This document shows positions 8,642 to 16,508 of a DNA stretch of 64,000 bases, in pieces. Under the pieces are notes generated by a model. It worked only from the letters and a program-made list of their open reading frames with translations. It had not been told where the DNA came from and did no database searches. Source of the stretch: Bacteroidales bacterium. GTDB taxonomy: Bacteria; Bacteroidota; Bacteroidia; Bacteroidales; P3. Each line of letters begins with the position of its first letter. The stretch's first letter is position 1. A program made the position numbers and the translations under genes. The stretch is from NCBI GenBank assembly GCA_017449525.1, contig JAFTFL010000004.1:124001-188000 (forward strand), given 5' to 3'.

Positions 8642-9943
8642 CTATTTACCCATCAACTCGCGTGCCTCCTGTATCGTGATGCGCTTTTCGCCCTGGAATG
8701 CTATTATGAAAGCATCCTTAAAGCCTTTGCTGCGCATCTCGCTTTGCACGTTCTTGGCCCGTGCCACCGTGGGCTCGTTCCCCATTGTGTAGCGGAAGGT
8801 GCCATCCTGTTTGTATACGCGATAGCCCGTTACTCCCTTAAGAGCTTTGTCCTCTGGTTTGAGCTCCTTCTCACTCACGAGGAACTGTACGCGGTAGGCA
8901 ATGCCGAGCTGTGTCTCGGGTGAGGGTGTTTCGAAGGGGGAGTCGGGCAGTAGGGCATCCTCCTCGTCGGGGTCGGGTGTCTTGGGGGATACACTGGCCA
9001 CGGTGTCGCCATTGGAGATGGCTATGGCTGCTGCCACTGCATTATCCAAACGATCCACCTCGGCAATCGAGTCTTGGGCAGCCTTGATGGCGGCCAGTTG
9101 TGCTGGTGTGGGTTTGTTTTTGCCGTAGCCGGGCAGGTCTATCACGGGCTTGGAGGGCTCTTTGCTGTTCTCAATGCCTGCCTTGTAAGTGGCGAACGCG
9201 TTGAAAAGGCTGATGGCAATGATGGCCTGCCCTTCGTCGCTCATCATAAAGGCTTCTTCCTCTGGATTGCTGATGAAGCCTATCTCGGTCAGCACGGCTG
9301 GCATTGTGGTTTTGTAAAGTACAAATAGCTCGGCTTGCTTCACGCCTCGGTCAGTGGTTTTGATGTTCTTCTTGTACTGCTTCTGTACGTAGTTTGCAAA
9401 GTTGAGACTCTTGTCGATGTTGGCATTTTGGTACATGGCGAACATCACGTAGCTTTCGGGCGAGTTGGGGTCAAACCCTTTGTAGTCCTCATTGTCCTTA
9501 TATCCCGTTTCCAATAGGATATCGGCATTCTCTTTCTTGGCCACCTCCATGTTGTTCTTACTTTGCGACAGTCCCATGACGAAGGTCTCCATGCCAACGG
9601 GAGCGGTGGTTTTGTGCGAGTTTGCATGTATCGATACGAAGAGGTCGGCTTTGGCTTTGTTTGCAAGATGGGCGCGGTCGGCGAGGGCTACATCCTTGTC
9701 GGTAGTACGGGTGTAAATGATGTGTACATCGGGGTAGTTGTCGCTGATGAGCTTGCCAAACTTCAAGGCAACGCTCAAGGTGAGGTCTTTCTCTTGGCTG
9801 CGTTTGCCGAGGGCTCCAGGTTTGTCTCCTCCGTGGCCAGGGTCTATCACAATGGTTTGCACCTTTCCAGTGGCATTTTTTTGTGCGAAAGCAGGTATCC
9901 CTGTGAGGAGGACTATTGTCGCAATCGTCAACAACCTTTTCAT
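8642..9943 (-). CDS. N-acetylmuramoyl-L-alanine amidase (Amidase_3) with C-terminal SPOR-like domain
   Basis: 433 residues. Zinc amidase that cleaves peptide stems from peptidoglycan glycan strands, probably for daughter-cell separation. A signal peptide (residues 1-21, ending AFAQ) exports it. The catalytic domain runs to about residue 260 with VIDPGHGG (zinc His), VSIHANS (second His) and VLTEIGFISN (catalytic Glu). A Pro/Asp-rich linker leads to a final 75 residues (AYRVQFLVSEKELKPED to the end) that resemble a SPOR glycan-binding domain. It is the first gene of the leftward operon and shares a compact promoter region with lptD. The role in division is inferred from family knowledge. Confidence 0.9.
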   Translation of the reverse strand: MKRLLTIATIVLLTGIPAFAQKNATGKVQTIVIDPGHGGDKPGALGKRSQEKDLTLSVALKFGKLISDNYPDVHIIYTRTTDKDVALADRAHLANKAKADLFVSIHANSHKTTAPVGMETFVMGLSQSKNNMEVAKKENADILLETGYKDNEDYKGFDPNSPESYVMFAMYQNANIDKSLNFANYVQKQYKKNIKTTDRGVKQAELFVLYKTTMPAVLTEIGFISNPEEEAFMMSDEGQAIIAISLFNAFATYKAGIENSKEPSKPVIDLPGYGKNKPTPAQLAAIKAAQDSIAEVDRLDNAVAAAIAISNGDTVASVSPKTPDPDEEDALLPDSPFETPSPETQLGIAYRVQFLVSEKELKPEDKALKGVTGYRVYKQDGTFRYTMGNEPTVARAKNVQSEMRSKGFKDAFIIAFQGEKRITIQEARELMGK

Positions 9944-9988
9944 TACCAGATGTCTTTTTTAAAATTCCCTCATGTGAAAGAATTGTGT

Positions 9989-10017
9989 TATCTTTGCACT
10001 ATGAATTTGCAAAGATA
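9989..10017. promoter_or_regulatory. Face-to-face promoter pair between amidase operon and lptD
   Basis: TATCTTTG at 9989-9996 (plus) and CAAAGATA at 10010-10017 (TATCTTTG on minus) form an 11-bp inverted repeat, TTATCTTTGCA with its complement. The rightward box serves lptD and the leftward box serves the amidase operon. Predicted start sites overlap near 10003. Neither has a clean TTG at the -33 distance. Confidence 0.6.
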
Positions 10018-10055
10018 AGTAAAAAAAGGCAACGTGCGTTATCAAGACCGTAAAA

Positions 10056-12887
10056 ATGTGCAGGCTTTGGCGTGTAGAATTGTGGAGGATGGGACGAAGT
10101 AGAGAAGGATGCGGTTGCGCATTACGTCCGTTGTCCATCAACAAGGTGCAGGGTGTGAGGCTTGCGAGGGCTGTCCACCGTTGCCAAGGCTCTTTGCGTG
10201 CGGCGTTCACTTTGTGCTTTCTTATGGTGCTTTCTTTTGGTCCTTCGCTGTCGGCTCAGCAGGCGGTGGGGGTGGCTGTTCCCAGTGCTGTATCCCACGA
10301 CCTCGCACGAGGGGCAGCTCAGGTGGTGCCCGATTCGCTTCGCGGTGCTGTGTCGACCGGTTCCGTGCGTAGTGCAGTGCCTTCCGACTCGCTGCCAGCC
10401 CACCGCGACACGGTGCGCCTTTTGCCCATGTCGCCCAACGCACTCACCGACATCATTCACTATTCGGCCAGCGATTCGGTGGCGCTCAATGTTTCTGGTC
10501 GCAGTGCCGTGCTCTACCGCAAAGGCAGTATCGATTATCAGGGCATGGAGCTCCATGCCGACGACATTGTGGTTGACTTCGACCGCCAGTCGCTCAGGGC
10601 TCGAGGCAGTGTAGACTCCTCTGGCAACTACGAAGGCCGACCTCTTTTCAAGCAAGACGGTAGTGAATACAATGCCGACACCATCAACTTTAACTACGGA
10701 ACCAAGAAAGGCATCATTACTGGCGTTGTAACTCAGGAAGGCGACGGTTTTCTGCATGGCACTCGGGTCAAGAAGGTTAACGACTCGGTGATGTATCTTA
10801 GCAGCGGCCAGTATACGACATGTAACTATGCCCACCCTCACTTTGCCATTAACTTCTCCAAATCCAAACTCGTTACGGGCAGCTTGATTGTTACGGGTCC
10901 CGCTTATGTGTCGGTCGAAGATGTCCCGACACCGCTGGCGCTTCCCTTCGCTTTCTTTCCACTTACCAAAGGACGTTCAAGCGGCATCATTATGCCATCC
11001 TATGGTTGGATGAACGGCCGCGGCTATTATTTGAAGGATGGTGGCTATTATTTTGCACTGAATGACTTCATGGACCTCTCGCTGTTGGGCGAACTCTACA
11101 CCAACCTCAGTTGGCGAGGTGAGGTGAAGTCCAACTATTACCGTCGTTATCGTTACCGTGGATCCTTGGACATCAGCTATGGACAGACGCACGAGGGACT
11201 ACGCGGCGATTCTACAACCTATCGTACCTATAGCGACTTCAAGTTCGCCTGGCGGCACGACCAGGATGCCAAGGCCAACCCCAACAGCCGTTTCAGCGCC
11301 AATGTCAATCTGCAGAGCCGCAACTACAACCGCACTACCACCAATGCGAATGACTACTTCAACTCCACCACCACCTCCAGTGTGAGCTACACGGCTCGGT
11401 TAGGCAACTCGTTCAACCTGGCGGCCGCCTTCAATGAGTCCTACAATGTGCAGACGGGGCTCATGAACATCAAGTTCCCCTCTTTCTCGCTCAGTTCCGT
11501 AACGTTCTATCCGCTTCGTCGCAAGGTGGCCAGTGGCTCGCTGCGGTGGTACGAAAACATTTCACTCTCTTATCAACTCGAAGGGGCGAACAACGTGTCG
11601 GTGCAGGATTCTGATCTCTTCCGTCGCACCATCTTCAACCAGATGCAGTATGGCGTGCAGCACCGCATACCCCTGCAAAGCACGTTGAAGGTGCTACGCT
11701 TCTTCAACTGGACCAACAGCCTTTCCTACAACGAGCGATGGCATTGGAGTACCATCGAGAAGCACCTCGACACTGCTGGCACTCTCCTTATCGATACCAT
11801 TCGGGGCTTCCGTGCCAACCGCGACTTCTCCTTCTCCTCCTCGCTCTCCACCCGTATCTATGGCATGTTCGCCTTCCGTGGAGGACCGCTCCGGGCGTTG
11901 CGCCACGTGGTCAATCCTGCCATCTCTTTCAGCTACCGTCCTGATTTCGGAAGCGAGCGGCTGGGCTACTGGCGTTCCTACACCGATGAGTCGGGCTACG
12001 TCCACCGCTACTCCATTTTCGAGCAGAGCCTATACGGTGGCCCCTCCGACGGGCGCAGCGGCCGCATCGCTTTCTCGGTGGGCAATAACCTCGAGGCAAA
12101 GATAAAACCCCTGCGAGACACCTCGGCCGACCTGCGTAAAGTTACGCTCATCGAAAGCCTCACCTTCTCCATGTCCTACGATTTGGCTCGCGATTCGCTC
12201 AACTGGAGTGATCTCAATATCTCGGGCCACACCACCCTGTTCCGCAACCTCGTACTGAACTACAGCGGCTCCTTTATACCATACGTGGTCGACTCGCTGG
12301 GGCGCAAACACGACAAACTGCTGTGGCGCGAGGAGCACCGCCTGTTCCGCAAGAGCAATTCCACACTCAGCGCGCAACTCTCCTACACGCTCAATAACTC
12401 CACCTTCAAGCGCAAAGAGGGTGAGTCGTCTAAGCCTGCCGACATGCGCCACGTGGGAGCCCCGATGCTCCTCTCTCCGTATGATGTCGACAACGAGTTG
12501 CTGCATGGCACCTATGCCGACTTCTCCATGCCCTGGAGCCTGTCGTTCAACTATACCCTCAGCCGTGTGAGTCGCTATGTGGCGGCCACCTTTGGCTTCG
12601 AGTCGGAACTGGTGCAGTCGCTCTCTTTCAATGGTAACTTCAGCCCCACGGAGAACTGGCGCATCAGCTTCACCTCTGGTTATGACTTCGTGGGGAAGGG
12701 CATCTCCTACACCTCTATTGATATATACCGCGACCTCCACTGTTGGGAGATGCGGCTCAATTGGGTACCCTTTGGGTTCTACAAGAGTTGGAACTTCCGC
12801 ATCGGCATCAAGGCCTCCTCGCTCAAGGATGTGAAGTACGAGAAGCGGCAGACCTACCAGGAGAACCAGAACTATTCACTCTATTAA
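10056..12887 (+). CDS. lptD: LPS-assembly protein LptD (outer membrane translocon)
   Basis: About 943 residues. LptD forms the outer membrane barrel that inserts lipopolysaccharide at the cell surface, working with LptE and the LptA bridge. The N-terminal part (about 140-270) is an OstA/LptA-like beta-jellyroll (ADDIVVDFDRQSLRARGSVD; YNADTINFNYGTKKGIITGV). It is followed by the conserved LptD core (PLALPFAFFPLTKGRSSGIIMPSYG) and a long C-terminal beta-barrel with alternating strands. The signal peptide is at about residues 48-68 (hydrophobic stretch ending SLSAQ), so the true start may be downstream: ATG 10089 or GTG 10155 are candidates. A MerR-type gene follows 75 bases later. Confidence 0.88.
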   Translation: MCRLWRVELWRMGRSREGCGCALRPLSINKVQGVRLARAVHRCQGSLRAAFTLCFLMVLSFGPSLSAQQAVGVAVPSAVSHDLARGAAQVVPDSLRGAVSTGSVRSAVPSDSLPAHRDTVRLLPMSPNALTDIIHYSASDSVALNVSGRSAVLYRKGSIDYQGMELHADDIVVDFDRQSLRARGSVDSSGNYEGRPLFKQDGSEYNADTINFNYGTKKGIITGVVTQEGDGFLHGTRVKKVNDSVMYLSSGQYTTCNYAHPHFAINFSKSKLVTGSLIVTGPAYVSVEDVPTPLALPFAFFPLTKGRSSGIIMPSYGWMNGRGYYLKDGGYYFALNDFMDLSLLGELYTNLSWRGEVKSNYYRRYRYRGSLDISYGQTHEGLRGDSTTYRTYSDFKFAWRHDQDAKANPNSRFSANVNLQSRNYNRTTTNANDYFNSTTTSSVSYTARLGNSFNLAAAFNESYNVQTGLMNIKFPSFSLSSVTFYPLRRKVASGSLRWYENISLSYQLEGANNVSVQDSDLFRRTIFNQMQYGVQHRIPLQSTLKVLRFFNWTNSLSYNERWHWSTIEKHLDTAGTLLIDTIRGFRANRDFSFSSSLSTRIYGMFAFRGGPLRALRHVVNPAISFSYRPDFGSERLGYWRSYTDESGYVHRYSIFEQSLYGGPSDGRSGRIAFSVGNNLEAKIKPLRDTSADLRKVTLIESLTFSMSYDLARDSLNWSDLNISGHTTLFRNLVLNYSGSFIPYVVDSLGRKHDKLLWREEHRLFRKSNSTLSAQLSYTLNNSTFKRKEGESSKPADMRHVGAPMLLSPYDVDNELLHGTYADFSMPWSLSFNYTLSRVSRYVAATFGFESELVQSLSFNGNFSPTENWRISFTSGYDFVGKGISYTSIDIYRDLHCWEMRLNWVPFGFYKSWNFRIGIKASSLKDVKYEKRQTYQENQNYSLY

Positions 12888-12962
12888 CCCCTGTCCCCTG
12901 CAACGCCCTATGGACACGATGTTCGTTCAACGCCTCTTCACCCTATAAAATTCCCTGTTCGT

Positions 12963-13280
12963 ATGGATAACCAGAAACTCTTCTACGGTATAGCCGAGGT
13001 GGCCGACATGCTGGGTGTGCGGCCTTCGGTACTTCGCTTTTGGGAGACCCAGTTCCCACAACTCAAGCCTTATAAGAACAAGCACGGGTCGCGCAGCTAT
13101 TCGCAGCACGACCTCGAGCTGTTGCGCCGCATCCACTACCTCACGCGCGACTGCGGCTTCACCCTCGAAGGGGCTCGTGAGCAGTTGCGCCGCGGCGATG
13201 TCAACGACGAGCGTATGCAGATGGTAGACCAGTTGCAGCGTGTGCGCTCCTTCTTAGTCAGTCTCAAGGACGCTTTGTAG
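12963..13280 (+). CDS. MerR-family transcriptional regulator
   Basis: 105 residues. The winged-helix N-terminus (FYGIAEVADMLGVRPSVLRFWETQFPQLKP) with the helix-turn-helix and the following HGSRSYSQHDLELLRRIHYL wing is a typical MerR DNA-binding domain. The C-terminal part is a short helix that would form the dimer coiled coil, with no Cys metal-binding site or large effector domain. Its inducer is therefore not visible. Its 3' end overlaps that of the convergent amidase gene by 17 bases. It may be co-transcribed with lptD, 75 bases upstream. Confidence 0.88.
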   Translation: MDNQKLFYGIAEVADMLGVRPSVLRFWETQFPQLKPYKNKHGSRSYSQHDLELLRRIHYLTRDCGFTLEGAREQLRRGDVNDERMQMVDQLQRVRSFLVSLKDAL

Positions 13281-13725
13281 CAGCGTCCGAAGCCGACTGT
13301 GCAGCGTTAGGCTGCAGCTCGGCGTACTCCCTCATTGCGTCAAAGCAAGGACAGGCCTTGTGAACTCCTGGCAGGTCGCGGTGTCCTACGATGCCTGCCT
13401 CGGGGAAGAGCGAACGCAACTGCTGTAGCAGTTGTAGCAGTGCCTTTTTCTGTGCCGGCGTGCGGGTGTCGGCAGGTCGTCCTGCCGAGTCCAGTCCGCC
13501 CTCGTAGCACACGCCTATTGACCGTGCGTTGTAGCCTTTGGCGTGTGCGCCGATGCGTTCCAGATGGCGACACTGCACCACCTCGCCGTTGCGGCGCACA
13601 TAGAGGTGGTAGCCGATTCCGTCGAAGCCGCGAGCGCTGTGGTCGCGGCTCAGTTGCTCCACGTCGTAGGGGCGGTCAGCCCGAGTGGCGGAGCAGTGTA
13701 TTACTATTAAGGTGATGTCTCTCAT
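13264..13725 (-). CDS. Endolysin-like N-acetylmuramoyl-L-alanine amidase (Amidase_2/PGRP type)
   Basis: 153 residues from the ATG at 13725 (MRDITLIVIHCSATRADR); the longer frame adds 20 unlikely residues. The fold is that of T7 lysozyme and PGRP amidases: first zinc His in VIHCSAT, then GIGYHLYVRRNGEVV, and the second His plus Cys ligands in VGHRDLPGVHKACPCFDA. No signal peptide is present, so the enzyme would be made in the cytoplasm and need help to reach the wall, as phage endolysins do. It is the last gene of a minus-strand module with two overlapping envelope-protein genes and an HU-like gene, a setting often seen in Bacteroidales. It could also be a domesticated phage lysin. Confidence 0.85.
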   Translation of the reverse strand: MRDITLIVIHCSATRADRPYDVEQLSRDHSARGFDGIGYHLYVRRNGEVVQCRHLERIGAHAKGYNARSIGVCYEGGLDSAGRPADTRTPAQKKALLQLLQQLRSLFPEAGIVGHRDLPGVHKACPCFDAMREYAELQPNAAQSASDAATKRP

Positions 13726-13766
13726 GATGTGGAATGGGTTGGGGGGTGGTTGGTTTGTGATGTGTC

Positions 13767-14174
13767 CTATCGTGGTTGGCCGCACCTGCTCCGCAGCAGG
13801 CGTATGGCCGTGATCAGCAGGATGGTTTCCAGGAGTATTGCGGCGACGGTTAGCACTGTGTGGCTGGGGCTGCGGTGGGGGGCAGAGGTGGGCTGAAGGG
13901 GCTGCGCAGTGTGCACATGGGTCAGCACCGTATCGTGCACCGTGAGGGTGTCGGTCAGGGTGAGTGTGTCGTGCATTGTGGTTAGGCTGTGGCGCACCAC
14001 GACCACCGTGTCGCTCTGGCGCATGATGGTGATGGTGTCGCTTCGGCGCACCGTCTGTCGTTCCTGCTGGTGCTGCGCTTGTGCCGTATGGACGACCTGT
14101 TGACTACTTCTGCAGCTCGTGGCGCACAGGACAACTGTCGCCCACGCTGCACCGATTGATTTGTTGTAGGGCAT
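13767..14174 (-). CDS. Lipoprotein with C-terminal membrane helix (u-spanin-like)
   Basis: 135 residues. The start at 14174 lies 71 bases inside the preceding gene in another frame; the next ATG would remove the signal peptide. Residues 1-20 are a short signal with a lipobox-like CATSC, so Cys21 could be lipidated. The middle is a long stretch of Thr, Asp, Val, His and Gln in heptad-like repeats (SDTVVVVRHS; LTLTDTLTVHDTVLTHVH). A C-terminal hydrophobic helix (about 107-128) is followed by Arg residues, which places the tail in the cytoplasm. An outer-membrane lipid anchor plus an inner-membrane helix in about 130 residues is the plan of phage unimolecular spanins. Homology is not shown; the match is architectural. 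Confidence 0.6.
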   Translation of the reverse strand: MPYNKSIGAAWATVVLCATSCRSSQQVVHTAQAQHQQERQTVRRSDTITIMRQSDTVVVVRHSLTTMHDTLTLTDTLTVHDTVLTHVHTAQPLQPTSAPHRSPSHTVLTVAAILLETILLITAIRLLRSRCGQPR

Positions 14175-14448
14175 GGTTGAGGAGGTTGACGGTTTGTTGC
14201 AGTTGTTTCACTTCGCTCTCGAGCTGCTGCACCTGTTTGCTGAGGCTCTTGGTCTGCTCCATGACAGGAGCTACGATGCGCTCGTTGTAGGCCTCCACAT
14301 AGCGGGTGGCAAGGTCAAAGTCGTTGCTTCTCACCTGGGTTTGCAGCAGGCGTGTGTTCTCGCGGTGCTTGCGTCCTTCCACTACCCAGGCGCAGCCTTG
14401 CAGCAGGTTTATCAAGGCCAGTAGGATGGTTACAAGGGGTGTGTTCAT
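14104..14448 (-). CDS. Membrane-anchored coiled-coil protein (i-spanin or holin-like)
   Basis: 114 residues. One hydrophobic N-terminal segment (about 4-24, LVTILLALINLLQGCAWVV) is followed by basic residues and then a long coiled coil (about 35-95, ending in QQVQQLESEVKQLQQTV-type heptads), with two Cys near the C-terminus (RCSVGDSCP). The tail overlaps the next gene by 71 bases in a shifted frame. The layout resembles an Rz-like inner-membrane spanin. The positive charges after the helix argue the other way for topology, and LLQGC could be read as a lipobox. Upstream is a terminator and then the HU-like gene. Confidence 0.6.
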   Translation of the reverse strand: MNTPLVTILLALINLLQGCAWVVEGRKHRENTRLLQTQVRSNDFDLATRYVEAYNERIVAPVMEQTKSLSKQVQQLESEVKQLQQTVNLLNHALQQINRCSVGDSCPVRHELQK

Positions 14449-14491
14449 GATAAGGGGATTTTGATGTTATAATATTAAGGTGTATGACGAG

Positions 14492-14524
14492 GTGAAAATA
14501 GGAGGGGCTCCTATGCGGAGCCCC
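14492..14524 (-). terminator. Terminator of the HU-like gene
   Basis: GGGGCTCC (14504-14511) pairs with GGAGCCCC (14517-14524). On the minus strand the hairpin is followed by TCCTATTTTCA. It lies just past the stop of the HU-like gene, so the spanin-like pair needs either read-through or its own promoter. Confidence 0.7.
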
Positions 14525-14541
14525 ATCACTATGGCGACTGT

Positions 14542-15141
14542 TTAGGGCTCGTCGTCGCCCGAGTTGCCACCTGTGGAGCCACCGCCCGTGGTGCCACTGC
14601 CCGAGTTGTCTCCACCGCCGGTGCTACTGCCGCCGGTGCCACTGCCCGAGTTGCTGGTGTCGTTTCCCGAAGTGCTGCCCGACAGACGTACCACCAGTTC
14701 TTCAGGCATTTCGCCCGAGATGACGGCCTGGTTGATGAGGACTTGCAACTCGCGAGTGGGCACGAAGGTGAACTCGGCTTCGCTGCGCAGGTTCTTAAAG
14801 AGTTTGCCTTTCTTCCAGATGACGCTCATCATCTTGATGTTTTTGGAAGTGAATTCGGCGTAGGTTTTGGCGGCTGCTGAGCTGATGGTGGGGCGGAAGG
14901 AGCCCAAGGGTCCCAGGTTGACCTCCTTGCCGTTGAGCATCATCTCGTGCAGACAGCTGCACACCTCGTAGAGGATGGCATGTACATCGCCAGGCCCGTA
15001 CTTCGAATTGTGTTCGGCTATGTGAGCGCAGAAGTCGTCGGTGCTCACCTTGTCGTTTACTTGAACGGAAGCGTAGATGTTTGTCTCGCGTGCTCCCTGC
15101 TTGGTCATTGTCTGCTTGGCAGACTTAGATACTTGTACCAT
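14542..15141 (-). CDS. HU-like DNA-binding protein with Gly/Ser-rich tail
   Basis: 199 residues. The first 130 residues follow the HU/IHF-like fold seen in the Bacteroidales HU-related family: an N-terminal extension, helices ending in a conserved VNLGPLGSFRPTISS turn, then a beta-arm region. The last 50 residues are a Gly/Ser/Thr low-complexity tail (SGSGTGGSSTGGG-like). Such genes often stand beside a phage-type amidase gene in this order, as here. Whether the protein acts as a chromosomal packaging protein or a phage remnant is unknown. I see no good promoter box in the 150 bases upstream. Confidence 0.8.
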   Translation of the reverse strand: MVQVSKSAKQTMTKQGARETNIYASVQVNDKVSTDDFCAHIAEHNSKYGPGDVHAILYEVCSCLHEMMLNGKEVNLGPLGSFRPTISSAAAKTYAEFTSKNIKMMSVIWKKGKLFKNLRSEAEFTFVPTRELQVLINQAVISGEMPEELVVRLSGSTSGNDTSNSGSGTGGSSTGGGDNSGSGTTGGGSTGGNSGDDEP

Positions 15142-15283
15142 GATTGTAATAATTTTGTTGGTTATACGTTCTTTTGGTCTCTCGGCTTCGGGTCGGTTGG
15201 GCTCGCGCGCTTTCCCTTCGTTCCTTGTTCCTCAATTCCGACGGCAATTGTAAATCCATACCTTCTTCCTTCATCATTTTTCT

Positions 15284-15372
15284 CGACAGAGCAGGGCATA
15301 GCATCTGATGTGCTGCAACAAAAATTTTTCGCTCTGTCGGCTGCGCCATCTTCCGACAGCGGCCGACAGAGC
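15284..15372. repeat. CGACAGAGC inverted and direct repeats in intergenic DNA
   Basis: CGACAGAGC occurs at 15284-15292 and 15364-15372, with the inverse GCTCTGTCG at 15331-15339; related CGACAGC copies lie between. The region 15142-15644 holds no gene I can support. Confidence 0.55.
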
Positions 15373-15644
15373 CCCTTTCTGCTCGTGGAGCACTCCGACA
15401 GCAGGCTTGGGCATGCGAAATGGTTGGTTGATGTGGTTTAAATACTTGAATATTACTGCGATAAGCCTTGTGAAGGGATTTTTGTGCGCTGGCGCATACG
15501 ATGCTCCCAATGACGGCGTTACCACGCAGGTCGAGTGTTGACTGCGGGCCAATTCCAGCTATGGGATGCCGCCTGTCAGCACGACTTGAATCTTTTTTCC
15601 TTATTTAATTTAATGGTCTGCCGCTTCGGTGCAGGAGGCGGAGG

Positions 15645-15782
15645 CGTACGGCTTTGGTGTAGCAGCCGAACGCTGCGGCAATTACTATGAGCATAGCGTG
15701 CTGACATGCACTGCACTGCGCTACTATGGGGCTGTACGGATGCAGCTATTCTACTGTAGGGCGTGGAGGCGTGTGTCGTACG
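15645..15782. repeat. CGTACG palindrome cluster A
   Basis: CGTACG or TGTACG cores lie at 15645-15650, 15733-15738 and 15777-15782, with near copies of CTGTCGTAGGGCGTGG around them. The same motif clusters at 29222-29382 and 53894-54012. No gene is supported in 15645-16000. Confidence 0.55.
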
Positions 15783-16004
15783 GCATAGGAACTCCTGTCG
15801 TAGGGCGTGGGTAGGGTGGTTGAAAAGGGGTGGTTACGAGGGTGATTGCGTCCATGCGCGACCTGTTCTGCTGATGTTTTGTTCGCTTCGTACTGTTAAA
15901 AGTGCTCGATTGTAGGACGTGGAATAACTTGCACTGCGATACTTTAACATATTTTAATACAATCGGGGGGGGTGATGGTGTGGTGATGAGTAACAAAATG
16001 TACT

Positions 16005-16508
16005 TATCTTTGCATTTCCAAAGCGGAGTGTATACACCTGCTCGCAGGTGTGCCCCGCAGCGTTCTTTGACACGCCTTCGAGCATCTACCACACCACAAT
16101 ATTATATGTTTCATGGTGGCATGTCGGCACCCTTGTAGCACGACCTGGCACTGGCACTTCTTCAAAAGTGGCTTCTGCGACGCAAGTCGTAAGGCTACAG
16201 CCTCCTACCGATACAAAACAACAATACAACACCCATTTCGCATTCACCACAACAAACGTAATAGCATATGCTCGACAATTACTGCATGCGGCGTCGGCCA
16301 AAAGCGGCGCAGCAGCGAACAGCAAGTGTAGATGCGAGCGTGTCTCGAACGATTCCTGTTGCAGGAGGTCTCCACGTGGAGGCGTCCTTCTGTTGGTTTC
16401 TTTCCCAATGGCTGCTACCTTCACTCCGCACGATGCGTGGCAGGGCGGTCTGCTGTTTCACTCATGAAAATCAAAACAATCTTCATATTCACTAAACAAT
16501 TTTAAATC
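16005..16508 (+). promoter_or_regulatory. -7 box and long leader of the giant surface-protein gene
   Basis: TATCTTTG at 16005-16012 is a good -7 element; no TTG is at the right -33 distance. If used, it gives a 5' leader of about 490 bases before the ATG at 16509. The leader starts with a small hairpin (ACACCTG at 16034-16040 with CAGGTGT) and holds a 12-base palindrome CTCCACGTGGAG at 16370-16381. No coding sequence in it looks real. Confidence 0.5.

Noticed and set aside
16048..16467. A 139-codon frame in the leader of the giant gene
   Set aside because: No domain, odd composition, and poor placement relative to any start signal; treated as leader sequence.
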